Shown in pieces: positions 13,441 through 25,538 of a DNA stretch of 64,000 bases (position 1 is its first letter; every line of letters begins with the position of its first letter). Position numbers and translations under genes: made by a program. This DNA is from Trogon surrucura (taxonomy: Eukaryota > Chordata > Aves > Trogoniformes > Trogonidae): contig CM036623.1 of assembly GCA_020746105.1 (NCBI GenBank), positions 992,001 to 1,056,000 of the forward strand. Direction: 5' to 3'. A model generated the notes under the pieces. The model was not told where the DNA came from. It ran no database searches and saw only the letters and a program-made list of their open reading frames with translations.

Positions 13441-13780
13441 AATGCATGGGTGTAAACGAGCATGTTTATGAACCTGCGCGCCAGCCGGGACAAACCCAAT
13501 CCTGCTCCAGCCCAGAAGCCAGGCAGGTACATTAGCATCACACTGCATGGGACCTAACACATCCTGTCAGTGCGGCCAAGGAGCCTTGGCCCGCGACAGC
13601 CCGGCACGATGCACGTCTGTTCAGCCACAAGCACAGGCAGAGAGGGGAACTGTCTGCATACAAACATCCGTGTCGGTACATGCGGTCGGCACTTCTGAGA
13701 ACCCTAGCGAAGGCTGACGCGGCTCACGCTTATCTTTCAAAACGCACTCCCACGTGGTGCTTACGTGTCTCCCCAGGCTC
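13441..13780. promoter_or_regulatory. small CpG-dense patch of unknown role
   Basis: About 21 CpGs can be counted in 340 bp, including GCGCGCC, CCCGCGACAGCCCGGCACG and GACGCGGC, in a window that is otherwise CpG-poor. No LTR end, TATA box or CR1 sequence is seen. It could be an unmethylated regulatory element or promoter, or a fragment of a GC-rich element I do not recognise. Confidence 0.3.
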
Positions 13781-16756
13781 CTGCATGGCCTTTGTCCAGC
13801 AGTGAAGTTATTCTGGAGGGAGGAACTTGCTCTTAACTCTGCCCAGACCTGCCATCAGTAGGGAAAAGAGGCCAGTGGCAGCTAGAGGTCGACAATCCAG
13901 CATTAGACTCACCCAGCACGTTCCAAGTCTGGGGTTATACAAGGTTTCCATGTGTCCAAAAGAATCTTCAGTAGGTTGTTATTGTAACAATAATACCTTG
14001 TAAAAAGAATGTGAGCAAGTAATTTAAGTGTTTACCATAATTCTTTAAAATAAGTAAAAAAAACACCATGCAGATAATTCAGTAAAGCGGTGTTTTTCTC
14101 ACACAGCATTTATCAAGAAACAGATACAAGACCATGAAACACTGTTTGCATTAAAGGTCAATGTTCGCTGTTTGAATGGCTACTAAAAAGTTTATACACC
14201 TTAGCAGAGGACTAACCTTTTTTTTTTCCCCCCACTAACTTTTCCTACCCTGTCCAAGAATTGTCCAGCCCTATGTTTAAAAAACATTCAGCCATAAACG
14301 AAGCGCTCCTTTGTGTTAAATCAATCTCCAGTCAAGATCTCAGATGAAGGCACAAAAGGGTACAGTGCAAATTGCTCCAGCATAAGGCATTAAGTAGGGA
14401 AGCACGAATGTTCTCGGTTGTGATTTTGTGGTCCTGCACAGATACCATTCTATTAAACAGACCCGTTTCTCAGCTTATGGTTATTGTTCTGAGATAATAT
14501 GATATGACAAGTCCAGATGTTTGAAACTGTTGCAGCAATTCACAGACTGGGAGCAATAAATTATGATAAAGGAGATATTTAATTTAATTTATAGTGGATT
14601 TGGCACTGTCAGAGGTATGGAATTTCTAGCTGAGTATAATACAGAAACCATTACATGCTCTAGGGAACTTTGGAAGTGAACTAGTGCAAGGCAGAGGACA
14701 TTGTTGTAAAGCTGGAATTCTTTCTATCTGTTAATCAGCAATCTCTGTATTGCATTGCTATCACATGTTGTATTACTCTAGATTTGCCTAGTCTTGAAAT
14801 AATTAACAGATAAATTCTTTATGAAATATTCACCAGTGTTATGTAGACTCAGGCTCTTTCCATCCCATTTTCAATTTCAGAAATTCACGTAGCATGAAAC
14901 TTTGAGAGCATGATGTGGACAGAAAACCAAAGACATTTTATGCCGCCCTAAAACCAGCTTTTCTAAGGAATATATTGGGCATCGATATCATAATTCACCA
15001 GCTTCTATGTCAAGTTAATCCATGAAGACCATACATGCATGAAACCAGTGACCTAAGTATATTTTACTTATCTATCCGTTGTGGGATCAGAAGATATTTT
15101 AAGTTGCTTTGTTATTAAGGCTGTGGAGCCTTAAGTAAGCTGCTTGTTTTCTCCTGATCAAGGGGAATTTTCAGTGCCACTGACCGAACATATAGCTACT
15201 CCTATATCTACACCCCTATAAGTGTATACATGTCTGTTCCGAGGTCTGGCAGAAATGCCTGAGCCACATGCATGCCAGAAGACCTAAGAAAGGAGTTTTA
15301 TTTTATGGTGATTATCCTGCCAACAATCATATTCAGGATCTGCACTATTTCAGCTTCTTCATTCTCAACAGGTGAAAAGTTCTACCATACGGCTAGGATG
15401 GTTAGCAGCGCTATTTTAAAGACAGCACTACTTTAAATATCATTTTTCCATCTGGAGGGATGGGTATTGTTACAGAGTGAGACCAGACCTGTTTCATGAC
15501 CTTCAGAAAAAGAATTTCATATCCCTGCCCTCGTCTCCTTCCTTTGTGTATGAAATGGTGTTTCCTCCTATAATTTACCCTTCTTATTCATTAGTTGTAA
15601 AATAGAAGAAAGGTAGTGAACTGTAGAATAGTGAATCCAGTTTATTATTTTGCACAGCCTCTTGGCTACAAACAAGTCCGATAATATTTTTAAAGCGCTG
15701 GTGCATAAGGCCTTAGTACAAACAATTCAAAAGAACACTGATATTTATCTGGCTCATAATCAAACCGTTCTGTTTTCCTCAGGGATGAGCAGGTCAGGCA
15801 CCATCAGAGGCCTCTGCCTTACCTCAGTTCCCTCAAGTGTCTTGTAAAAGGTTTGACATCAAGGGCTCTTTTAGTAGCAGAGAAAGTCCTCTTTGGTATT
15901 TGGAGTTATCCCAGAGAATGCATTCTCCATCAACAGTTTCTTCATAAAACAACGCATATACTCAGATCATCAGTGGCACTCATTTCCTAGCCAGTATGAA
16001 AAAGCCTAGCTCAAGTTTAGCATCTATTGAAAAATTTGAATTATTACATTAAAATACTGCTTACAGATGAAGATTGACTCCCTGAAATACTCTCCCAGTT
16101 TGACAGTGAATCCTTACTCATTTCTCACAGATGCAGTTATGCAATAAAACTTGTGAGTTATGCAATAAAACATTCTACAGACCTGACTTCTCTAGCGTAA
16201 TTCTCAGAACTGACGTGTTGTTCTAAGCTCAAGATACATCATATCTACAGCTCCATTAGGCAATTTCCCTTTTAGAAAACAGAAAACAGATACATTTACT
16301 ACAATATGTTCTTGACAAATTCATATTGTATATCAATTTGTTAATCGTCCTTCTGTTACTAAGTAGCAAATTTTTTTTCAGCATCTCTCTTCAAATCCAT
16401 GTTTACAAATGCCTGCCATTTCCTTTTTTAAGTCTTCCAGATTTTCAAAGATAATTATTCATGCTTACGAGACAAGTTTTATTATTAAATATGCTGCCCT
16501 AATTTTCAGTAGGTCCATGTGACATGACATTTATTTTATGCAGGTACCCTTCAACCTGTTACTCCTGTATTCATTATGATTGTTCTCTCTCTGTTTAAAA
16601 ATATCTATAGCACAAATTTTTAAACTACTCAAAATGCCTGAAAATGGAAACATCAGCTGCTTTCTCAGTATCGGCTGCAGTTTGCGCTCCTGCCCTTGTA
16701 AATGAGCATTCCTTTTTCTTCCTCCTCTAATTAATTTCTAGCACTTTGTTACATCG
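13781..16756. other. unique sequence, no gene seen
   Basis: No repeat family is recognised. A 15-bp block containing AATAAA is repeated with a 21-bp period at 16136-16171. The stretch 14470-14800 is AT-rich, low in simple repeats and crowded with homeodomain-like TAAT motifs; this is suggestive only. Confidence 0.45.
16136..16171. repeat. short direct repeat, 21-bp period
   Basis: GTTATGCAATAAAAC occurs at 16136-16150 and again at 16157-16171, each copy containing a polyadenylation-type AATAAA. It is probably a small replication-slippage duplication. Confidence 0.8.
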
Positions 16757-16859
16757 TTGGCTAGTTCTCATCTTTACTCTCCGTGGAAGCAGTTTACTAT
16801 TACATTGTCAGGACAGCTGTTCTCATTAGATGACAGCCCTTCTTCACTCCCTTCTCCAT

Positions 16860-17110
16860 CCGTTTGTACACTAACGAGCAGTGTCTGGGCCACAAAGAAG
16901 AACTGCGAGCCCAGGCCAGCTGTGGGGCTGCCGCGTGAGCAGAATCGGACAGACCTGATGGGACAGTGCACAAACTGGGACAAGGCCACGGACAGGCAAA
17001 GACTGAGCAGGACAGGCAGCAAACAAGAGGAGGGAGAGTCACGCTCTTGTGCCAAAGATCTCCAGCAAGAAAGCGAAGACATGTCTGTTGTGAGCATCTT
17101 AGTCAAGACA
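16860..17110. other. GC-richer island with open frames, unidentified
   Basis: This 250-bp stretch is clearly richer in G and C than its flanks and leaves frames open on both strands (16757-17197 plus, 146 codons; 16774-17106 minus, 110 codons). The plus-strand peptide is rich in S, T, R, Q and K and has no motif I recognise. Open frames in both directions point to base composition rather than coding. A diverged internal part of an LTR or other element is possible. Confidence 0.3.
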
Positions 17111-17479
17111 AAGAGGATGAAGGAACACAGGACCCCAGGGTCTGTTATAGATCACCTGATCAAGAGGGAGACCTTGAAGCTTTCTGCAAATAACTAGCAG
17201 AAGTCTCCCAATCACAGGATCTCATCTTTATAGACTGTTTCACCCATATCACCATCTAATAGGATAACAATAGCATTTTCTTGTCTTTTCTAGCATTTTC
17301 ACAACATAAATGCTAGAGAGAACAAGCTGGGTGATATTTCAGTTGTCTTGTTCCTCAAAACAGCAAAGAAGTAGGTTACAAGTGCAGTGATAAAAGCAGA
17401 GAGGAGACTGAGAAGAATCTAAATGCAACTTACGGCTACTTGAAGGGAATTATGAAGTTCATGCAGATGTACTTTTTGC

Positions 17480-17745
17480 TGGTAAATCTCACGGAAATAG
17501 GTACAAACCGTGATTCAGAAGATTCAAGCTGGATAGTAGAAACAATGTTTTCACCAGAAGGTAATGCATCACTGGATCAATTAAGCAGAGAGATGATGAA
17601 ATCCTCTTAGAGGTTTTCAAGGCTTGAGCAGATAAAGCCATGCCTGATCTGATTGCCTCAGCAATAGTTCTGTTCCAGCGGGACACTGGAGTAAAGACTT
17701 CCATTGGTCTTTCCTAACCAACGTTTCTGTGATTCTATAATTGCA
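17480..17745 (+). repeat. CR1 LINE 3' fragment
   Basis: The segment contains GAGGTTTTCAAGGCTTGAGC, then AGATAAAGCCATGCCTGATCTGAT, and ends in CCAACGTTTCTGTGATTCTAT. This is the order of the terminal CR1 blocks (ORF2 end, the acid-rich 3' UTR, then the ATTCTATG tail). It is strongly diverged and 5' truncated. The minus-strand frame at 17489-17704 is its antisense shadow. Confidence 0.75.
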
Positions 17746-17879
17746 TGAATCTTGTATAACTTGGCAGATTTCTTCTGGAATTTTTATTTAAAAGTCTTCT
17801 CCTTTGATCCCCAGTACATGCTATTTGAATCAGGTCATTAGGCTTATCTCATTCAATTTCTCAGCCATAGGAATGAAAT

Positions 17880-18342
17880 GAATTAAGGGGGTGTGAAGGG
17901 CGTCCCATGAGAGAGACCCCACAATGGCCCAGTGGAAGAGTGAGGAGACCTCCCCTGGAGGAAGAAGCAGCGGTGGAAACATCAGCTGAACTGACCGTAA
18001 CCCCCATTCCCTGTCGCCCTGCACTGCTTGGGGGGAGGAGGTGGATAAACTGGGATTGATGTTAATCCCAGGAAGAAGGGAGGGATGGGGGGAAGGTGTT
18101 ATTCTTTTAAGATCTGTTTTTATTTCTCACTACTCTTCTCTGATTTGTCCTCTGGTAAACTTAACTAATTTCCCCAAAACTGAGTCTGTTTTGCCCGTGA
18201 CAGTAGATGTAGATGATCTCCCTGTCCTTATCTCAAACCATGGGCCCTTGGATATATTTTCTCCCCGTCCAGCAGAGAAGGGGGGGGGGTGACAGAGTGG
18301 CTGTGTGGGCACCTGGCCACCAGCCTAGGTCAAACCACCACA
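17880..18342 (+). mobile_element. 5'-truncated ERVL-like LTR, plus orientation
   Basis: From GACCCCACAATGGCCCAGTGG through CCGTAACCCCCATTCCCTG and GGGAGGGATGGGGGGAAGG to the terminal GGTCAAACCACCACA, this matches the reverse complement of the LTR at 22845-24024 block by block. The right end is CA at 18342. The left part of U3 is missing or unrecognisable before about 17880, so no target duplication can be read. The AATAAA seen in the other copies is changed here near 18157. It contains a run of ten G at 18280-18289. Confidence 0.85.
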
Positions 18343-20559
18343 GTTTCTTTTTATCCTATTATTATTAATAGCTTTTTTCAGAAAGCAGTTACATCATAAC
18401 AAAGTAAATTATACTGCTAACATTTTCTGCACACCAGACCCAAACATTTTGTTATTGGGCTATACTAGCCTGGCGACATTGACGATCGACGTGAAGAGTG
18501 TATTCTTTTTCTGTTTCGTTAGAGTAGAGACCGTTCCTGCACAGATGTGTTGGACAGTGCTTTTCCCCTAGGGAAGCCGGGGTGATTTTCATACTAGTCA
18601 AAATAAATGTGTTTAGAAAATAAGACAGGGTAAACATACATGGATTATACTGTGTGGAAAGGACAAGTCAGGAGCCTTTTTTTCTGGCTTTACATCAAGG
18701 ACATAACACCACAGAACAATCCTTACTCAGTCTTAAGAAAACAGAGGAGATGTCTTATTCACAGTAAGCCAGTAGTACTGCCATGAAGAGAAGTGACAGC
18801 CTTTCAGGCAATTTGGCTCTGTAAGAGCATGATAAAGTCTGTCTAGGACAGGCTGGAGAGGAAGCATAAGTAGTGTATATTCTGTAATGGAAGCAGCAGA
18901 TTTGAGAAAGTCTCCGGTTTATCTGGTGGCTTAACTAACTGACGCTCCTGGTGTGGTATGTCCACTATGCAGGAAATTCCAGCTCCCTGAGGCCGATACC
19001 AATGTTATTATTGCATCAGATGTGTAAAAGCAGCAACTGTTTACGTGTTGTCTTGCATAAAAGAAAAAAAAAGAAAACATTGACATATTGAATAGCAGCA
19101 TGGACAGACTGTTCATAAAATTAAGGAAACGGAGAAGGGGTGAGTTTTCTTGAAAGACGAACTTAGATAGTGATTCAAAATCATCACTCCAGTGGGTCTC
19201 AAATTCAAAAAAAATGTGCAAAGATGAGGAAAGCACTGGAAAGTGGGTAAATCTGGCCCTTTAAACTAGCTTCAGCAGGAACTAATCGAATTACAAAGTG
19301 CACACTCCACCTGAAAAATATGAGAGTAAACAAGGAGCACTGCAAATTAAATAAATATGGAAGTAGCTTTCAGTCAAGGTTTATCATTCTCCTGGATTCC
19401 AAATATCTTTTGCATCACAACCTGAGATCAATATCTAAACAGCAAAATCTTATTAATAATTTTCTTCCCTAACCATCACTTCAAAAGAAAAGGGACAGGA
19501 TTGGGTGATGTGCAGAGGATCACTATCAAACAGTGAAACTGCAGAAATTATTCATATGGGCAAATTTATTTCAATGTACTATGATTTTTCTTGCATGTAC
19601 TAATTAGTCTCTGCTTTCTTGCCACCGAACATGCAGTTCCTATTCAAAGTTGATAATAACTGCAGATGTTCATGCTCTTTAAAACTCAGGTTGTCTTATC
19701 TTAGATATTTCTGTTTACCTCCACTGTAGTAATTAAGGGCTAGATCCTCAAAGATATTCAGGCACCAACATGAAACTGATGGAATGTCAGTGTCTAAATA
19801 TTTTTGCAGATTTTATTCTAAAGGTAAGCCCACATGCTTCAAGAACATCTGTGCTTCTAGCAGACATTTGACTCCCCACTTTCAGCCTACCAGCACTAAT
19901 AGGCCATTTAAACACTCCTGGGAGGGAAAAAGAACACAAAGAATTCATTTTTCGGAGGCCAGTGCAAACCAATGTTTTAATACAGCATTATTAGTAAGAG
20001 AACAGATTTCAGAACTTGGAAACTCCCCTGGGAAATTTTGGCATGTTTACCTCAGCTTTCAGATTGAAATGGATCTTGTCATTCATTAATACTTGCTGTC
20101 ATATTTAATTTGCACACATTTGAGAGAGCTTGCCACACCACCACCACTTACTGTCTTTGAAACGAGTACATGTGAGTACACCCAACTGATGATGGCAAAT
20201 GAGTATCAAACTGATTGCTGTTCCTACAAAAGAGCCTCTAGGTTGGTGTGCACAACGCTGCAGGGGCAGATGCATGACGTTGTTGCAGGATGTGTCAATA
20301 AGCAGACAAAAGTTTCCTTTGCCTCTCCCACTAAGTCAGTATTTGCATGGCAGCCCCTCCTCAGAATTTATTTCTACCTGACAGTCCCGCATTCTCAATC
20401 ATGCTACTCCAGTCTCTTTCGTTCACTCACTGGTTCTGACACAGCAAAACACTTAGACAAGCAGGACTTTCTCCTTTTTAAGGTCTGTGTGCACAACTTA
20501 CATATTTGTCCAAGACAGGTGACAATAATGGAAGAGTTATGAATCCAATGGTAAGATAT
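18343..20559. other. unique sequence, no gene seen
   Basis: No repeat family is recognised. Frames at 18931-19236 (minus), 19784-20089 (plus) and 20093-20542 (plus, 149 codons) have no known motif. The last has no splice context and I regard it as a chance frame. Confidence 0.45.
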
Positions 20560-21130
20560 TGTGATGGGTTCGACCCTGGCGGGACGCCCATTGCCCACCA
20601 AAGTTACTCTACCACTTCCCCTCCTCAGCTGGACAGGGCAAGAAAAAAATATTACAAAAGGCTCGTGGGTCAAGATAAGGACAGGGCAACCTCATCAATT
20701 ACCATCACAGGCAAAACAGACTCAGCTCAGGGAAATTAATTTATTACCAATCAAATCAGACTAGGGCAAGCAGAAATAAAAACAAATCTCACAAAAACCC
20801 TCCACCAACCTCTCCCTTCTTCTCCAGCTTAACCTAATTGCCAATTTCTTTACGTCCTCCCCTCCGAGCGGTGCAGGGGGACAAGGAATGGGAGTTACGG
20901 TCAGTTCATCACTCATTGCTTCTGCCACTTCCTCCTTACACTATTTCCCTGCCCCAGCGTGGGGTCTCTCCCACAGGAGACAGTCCTTCACGGTCTTCTA
21001 CATCACACGTCCTTCTCACAGCTGCTCCAGTGTGGGTCGTTCCCACAGGGTCTAAAACCTTGCCCTGCCAACCCAACGCAGATACACCCTGCACCAAACG
21101 TGTGACTAGGCCAACTTCTGCAAGTTTGTA
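20560..21130 (-). mobile_element. truncated ERVL-like LTR, minus orientation
   Basis: The left end starts TGTGATGGGTTCGACCCTGG, the complement of the LTR 3' end. It runs collinear with 22845-23240: the lysine-tRNA-like string GGGTTCGACCCTGGC is only the LTR terminus. A minus-strand AATAAA lies at 20740-20745 and a GGTTACGGTCAGTTCATC-like block near 20896. Further in, GCTCCAGTGTGGGTCGTTCCC belongs to the U3 repeats of the same family. U3 beyond about 21130 is missing, so the 5' end and the second duplication copy cannot be found (left flank GATAT). Confidence 0.82.
20740..20745 (-). terminator. LTR polyadenylation signal (AATAAA)
   Basis: TTTATT on the plus strand is AATAAA on the LTR sense strand, at the position equivalent to 23027-23032 in the complete copy. 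Confidence 0.55.
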
Positions 21131-22844
21131 TTTGGGCAGATCTTAGTGGAAAACTTGCCTCCACAGACTGTGGAATTTTACTCATTATAAACTCCAGGTT
21201 TCTTTAATTTACAGATACAGGTATCTGATTTTTTTGATGACATTTCACTTAGTCCACGGAGGGCTAAGTAGATGCCATAACCCCTGTATAGTTGCCAGTC
21301 AGATGGCTCAAATCATCTCTCAGAATTGCGTTAAGTTTATATGATTTTGAGACAAGTACTTCTGGAAAAGCTGAGAAGACCTAACTGAACACAGCTTTCT
21401 CAAAGACCTCTTGCACTCCATCTGCACACTCTCTCGTTTCTTGAACCAGGATATAGCAAATTCTGGGATAGGAAATTCTCTGTTGATGACAAAGGTGCAG
21501 CAGCTTTCCCACTTCCCACACCTCCCCCACCATCCCTTCCTTACAGGTTGATCTTTACATCACATCTACTACAGTAATTTAGTCTCCCTTTATCTCTGCT
21601 GGCCTCACTGTCTCATTTTTGTGAAAAAACTTCAGCAGCTACAGCTGCCACATTTTTGTATGTTTGGTTTTAAACATCCAGCTAGATTAATATTTCTTGG
21701 AACCTCTCTTACGTGTCGGAACTTCTTAAATATTTGTGCAGTAAAAAGTGCTATCACTCATTACTACAAAAGGTTTTATTATCTGCCAAAGAATTCAGAA
21801 CTTTGTGCAAGCTGGGAAAAATTTATGTGAAGACAGGAAATGATTAATAAAGTATCACTGAGAATAATTAAAATATATTTACAATTTCAGGAAAAAAATG
21901 TTTGGTCATTCCTACGTTTTGGAGGTTTTAGAAGTCATAACCTTCCCTGTCCAGAAGATGACCTTTAAGTACCTCTTTCTTGGACGGGTACAATCACAGA
22001 CAAGAATTTCACAAGCGATAAATATATTATATTGAGTTTCCACTGATCATTGTTCTAAGTCCATGAGATAAATAAGATGATGCAGCATAATTTTCCCTTA
22101 TTGAGAAACACTAAGCTGTGCATTACTTTTAGAATATGAAAGTATTTAGTAAAGAGTTAGATCCTATTAGATGCAATTGTTATCACAAGAAATCTTATCT
22201 CAATACTTGGTGTCATCGTGTGCAATGTCAGAAAGTATCAGCTGCAGAAAACATAGTAGTAGTACAAATTGTTGCCATCTCCAATTGCATGACTCCGAGA
22301 CTAAAATTTTAAGGAAAAAAAATGCTAATTTGACAGCTTTTCTTCACTAGGGTATATTTTCCCTCTTCTAAAATAACCAAGACTAGAATATCACTGAATG
22401 AACACCAAGATTCTCCCATATGCAGCACATTTCGATACAGCACTGCATCTAACAACTGTGAAAAGGATCCGAAATTAGGCAGAGCACATTTTAGAGAAAA
22501 AAAAATTGAAACTGAAAGAAAAGTTCTGCTGTGTTCTTATTTTCTCTCTCAATTTGTTGTCACTAGCTGAGACAGACAAAAATAAGCGATCACAAATTAT
22601 TAGTTTATGGAATACAGGAAGTACAAAAAAACCCAGCAATTTGGAATTTTTACTATCTTCTAGTGATGCACACTTTGCAAATAATTTTGTTTTACCTCAA
22701 TTCCCACATTACTTACATAATTCGTGATAGAAAAGAACTCAAAACACATCACACACTATTTGATGCATGCTTCCAGCAACACTAAGAGATAATCCTAAAA
22801 TCACCTTGTGTGTCTTAGCATAATTAATTTTGGCTCAGATGAGG
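21131..22844. other. unique AT-rich sequence, no gene seen
   Basis: No repeat or exon is recognised. The frames at 21621-21830 and 22506-22727 are short, AT-rich and without known motifs. The last five bases (22840-22844, TGAGG) are the left target duplication of the next LTR. Confidence 0.5.
22840..22844. repeat. target-site duplication, left copy (TGAGG)
   Basis: TGAGG directly precedes the LTR terminus TGTCGTGGGTT and is repeated exactly at 24025-24029 after the opposite terminus. A 5-bp duplication is characteristic of ERVL-like integrases. Confidence 0.85.
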
Positions 22845-24024
22845 TGTCGTGGGTTGACCCTGGCCGGCCGCCAGGCACCAACACAGCCGCTCTCTCACTC
22901 CCCCTTCACGGCTAAACAGGGGAAGAAAACATTTCCACGGGTCCAGGGTTTGAGACAAGGACAGGGAGATCACTTTCATTTACCGTCCCAGGCAAAACAG
23001 AGTCGATTTTGGGGAAATTAGGTACATTTATTAAGAGAACTAATCAGAGAGGAGTAGTGAGAAGTGAGAAAGAGCAAACAGATCTTAACCAACAGAACAC
23101 CTTCCCCCCATCCCTCCCTTCTTCCCGGGCTTAACACCAATCCCGGTTTCTCCACCTCCTCCCCCCGAGCGGCGCAGGGAATGGGGGTTACGGTCAGTTC
23201 ATCCGACGTCGGTTCCACCGCTGCTTCTTCACTCCGGGGGAGGACTCTTCACTCTTCCCCAGGGCCGTTGTGGGGTCCCACTCACGGGAGACAAGCTTCA
23301 CGCTCTCTTCTCCACGTGAGTCGTCCCACGAAGGGCAATTCATCACAAACTGCCCAACGGGAGACACCCCATGAGGGGCAGCCCACCCCTTGTGAGTCTG
23401 AGGCGCAGTCCTTCGGGGGAAACTGCTCCAGCGTGAGCCGCCCGCAGCGTCCCAAAAGTCCCACCGGCCAACCTGCTCCAGCGTGGGCATTCCTCTCTTC
23501 CACGGGCTACAGGTTCCGGCAGCGACTTGCTCTGATGCGGCTTCCCACGGGCTACAGCCCCCTTCAGGCATCCACCCACACGGCGTGGAGTCCTCGGTGG
23601 ACATCTATGCGGTGATCCTCACGGTGGACATCTGCACCTCGCCCATGGGCTGCAGGGGGACAACCCGCTTCACCATGCTCTTCACCACAGACCCGTGGGA
23701 CTCCTTCTGCTCCGGCGCCTGGAGCTCATCCTCCCCCCCGTCCTTCTTCACTGACCTTGGTGTCTGCACAGATTCTCACTCCTCCATCTCTGTGCCAGCT
23801 GTTATGGCGCAGTTCTTTTTCCCGTTCTTAAATATGTTTTTCACAGAGGCGTTCCTCTCCTATCACCTTACTGATAGGCTCAGCCTTGGCCAGCGGCGGG
23901 TCCCTCTTTGTAGCCGGCTGGCATTGGCTCTGTCAAACTTGGGGAGCTTCTAGCAGCTTCTTACAGAAGCCACCCTGCAGCTCCCCCCTCCGCCGCCAAA
24001 ATCCAGCCAGGCCAAACCAAAACA
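22845..24024 (-). mobile_element. complete solo ERVL-like LTR, minus orientation
   Basis: The element runs from TGTCGTGGGTTGACCCTGG at 22845 to CCAAACCAAAACA at 24024 and is flanked on both sides by TGAGG. Its sense strand is the minus strand: U3 lies at the right, U5 at the left, and AATAAA at 23027-23032. At 1180 bp it is the longest and best preserved LTR in the window. No gag, pol or env remains, so this is a solo LTR left by recombination between two LTRs. U3 carries degenerate repeats built on CTGCTCCAGCGTGGG and CCACGGGCTACAG. The long frames 23064-23615 (+), 23194-23604 (-) and 23483-23953 (+) are GC-driven shadows inside it. Confidence 0.93.
23027..23032 (-). terminator. LTR polyadenylation signal (AATAAA)
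   Basis: AATAAA on the LTR sense strand, about 180 bp from the LTR 3' end, preceded by TTCTCTT. It is shared with the copy at 20740 and lost in the copy at 17880. Confidence 0.65.
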
Positions 24025-24029
24025 TGAGG
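24025..24029. repeat. target-site duplication, right copy (TGAGG)
   Basis: Exact match to 22840-22844, directly after the LTR terminal CA. Confidence 0.85.
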
Positions 24030-25538
24030 ACATAACTTCAGTGAGACAGAGACACACAAAATGATGAAAATAAATCATGTGAGCAGCTGATAGAAACTGC
24101 TGCCAACCTACCTCACGCATATGCCGAAACAGATCTGTGGTAAAACAACAACTACTACAGTAAACAAAGGAGAGATATCAACTACCTGCTATAAAAAGAG
24201 GCATTCAAGGCTAAATGTGTAAAGCAATGATGCACTCAGGACTTCCTTTCCAAGGAAAATCTGGCACGAGGAATTAAAAAAGAATTTTTATATAGGGCTG
24301 GGCTTTAACAATAGACCTTGAAACACAAGTGATGTCAATAACACAAATTCAATGTTAGCACACCAGTAAAGCCTGGGCTCAAAGAGTAACACACCCAAGA
24401 CAGGGCAATCTTCACAACCTAGGGAGACAGTCAGCTCTATGCTGACATCCCATGCCAAGCAGCAATGCTTTAGAAGTTGCTTTGTGTTTACCTTCTCTTC
24501 TGTAGGTCAAACTCCAATTTATACTGGCTTTCTGGAAATGCGCCCAGGGAAGAAATTCTGGGGCAAATACCAAAATTTCTTTGCATCTAGAGGTCCTGAA
24601 AATTGGTCTGAGAACCTATGCCAGAACTTATAACTGAAATGAAGCATTTTCAGTTAATTCTGATTTGTGGCTAAACAAAAACACTGACAATCAAAGGCAA
24701 ACATAAGCAGTCCCCAACAGTGACACTACTGATTTCTCGCTGTGAAAAATCTTGACTCTGTAGCTTTATTAATTCTCACAAGCATATATACATATAAAAA
24801 CACACACACACACACTTCTGAAAAAGCTGGAGGACAACAACAACTTAAATCTGTCAATGTAAAGCATACTAGTTCATTCCTAACCCACTCATGACTAAAA
24901 GAAGAAAAACAAACCAACCAAAACCTAGCTTGACTACACAATCGGCATTTCAGCCAGAGCTCTATAAAAAGGTGCCTTCAAAGGTCAGGCACGAAAACTA
25001 AGTTTTCAGAGGAGGATCCTACATCAGGATATTAGCTTTTTTAAAGATTAATTCACCTTACAGATTGCTAGTTTTCCATGAAACGCATAACTGGTATCTA
25101 GGAAACAAACATATGAGTTCAGCTCCTTTTACATGATTACATTTGAATCTTTCTCAAGAAAAGCCAAATTTTAGAAACATTTGTTACCTTTGTTTAACTC
25201 AGTAGTGACACAATAAGAATGTGTTCATTTAAAAGCAGATAAACTTTTTTGCTTCCCTATGTCACAGACTGGAAGAAGTAAGCTGGAAATTCAGTCGCAG
25301 AACCACAAGTCTATGGAATCCATGAGGAAAAGTAAAGAGATGAGAAGCAGTCCTAACATCAGCATCTGTTGCTCAAAACTGAAAAACAATCTGCACGATA
25401 GCTAAGGAAAATAGCTCAGCCCCATTTCATTTTATGGCAGGGTATTCAGGGAATAAAAGCCTGAAGCACTATTCTGGCTATCTGAATTAAGATGGGGACT
25501 CAAATAGACGACACTAGAAGCAACTTGAGATGAGGATA
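24030..25538. other. unique sequence, no gene seen; (CA)n tract
   Basis: A strong-looking 3' splice acceptor, TTACCTTCTCTTCTGTAG, ends near 24505 and is followed by about 100 bp open in all frames (the longest reaches a stop near 24632). No donor or recognisable peptide is seen. A short (CA)n run lies at 24801-24815. Confidence 0.4.
24801..24815. repeat. (CA)n microsatellite
   Basis: Seven and a half CA units following an A-run. Confidence 0.85.

Noticed and set aside
16757-17197. 146-codon frame
   Set aside because: It is open on both strands because of a GC-rich island, with no known domain.
20093-20542. 149-codon frame beside an LTR
   Set aside because: No recognisable motif, no splice or start context, and overlapping frames are also open.
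20566-20580. GGGTTCGACCCTGGC, resembling a tRNA T-arm
   Set aside because: It is the terminal part of an LTR also seen at 22850 (GGGTTGACCCTGG). No acceptor stem, D-arm or anticodon arm can be folded around it.
23064-23615. 183-codon plus-strand frame, the longest in the window, and 136-codon minus-strand frame 23194-23604
   Set aside because: Both lie inside the complete solo LTR, where high GC content reduces stop codons. Overlapping frames are open on both strands and the peptides match no retroviral protein.
24506-24633. Open stretch after the acceptor TTCTCTTCTGTAG
   Set aside because: All three frames stay open for about 90 bp, no donor or polyadenylation signal follows closely, and the peptide is unfamiliar; kept only as a weak note.
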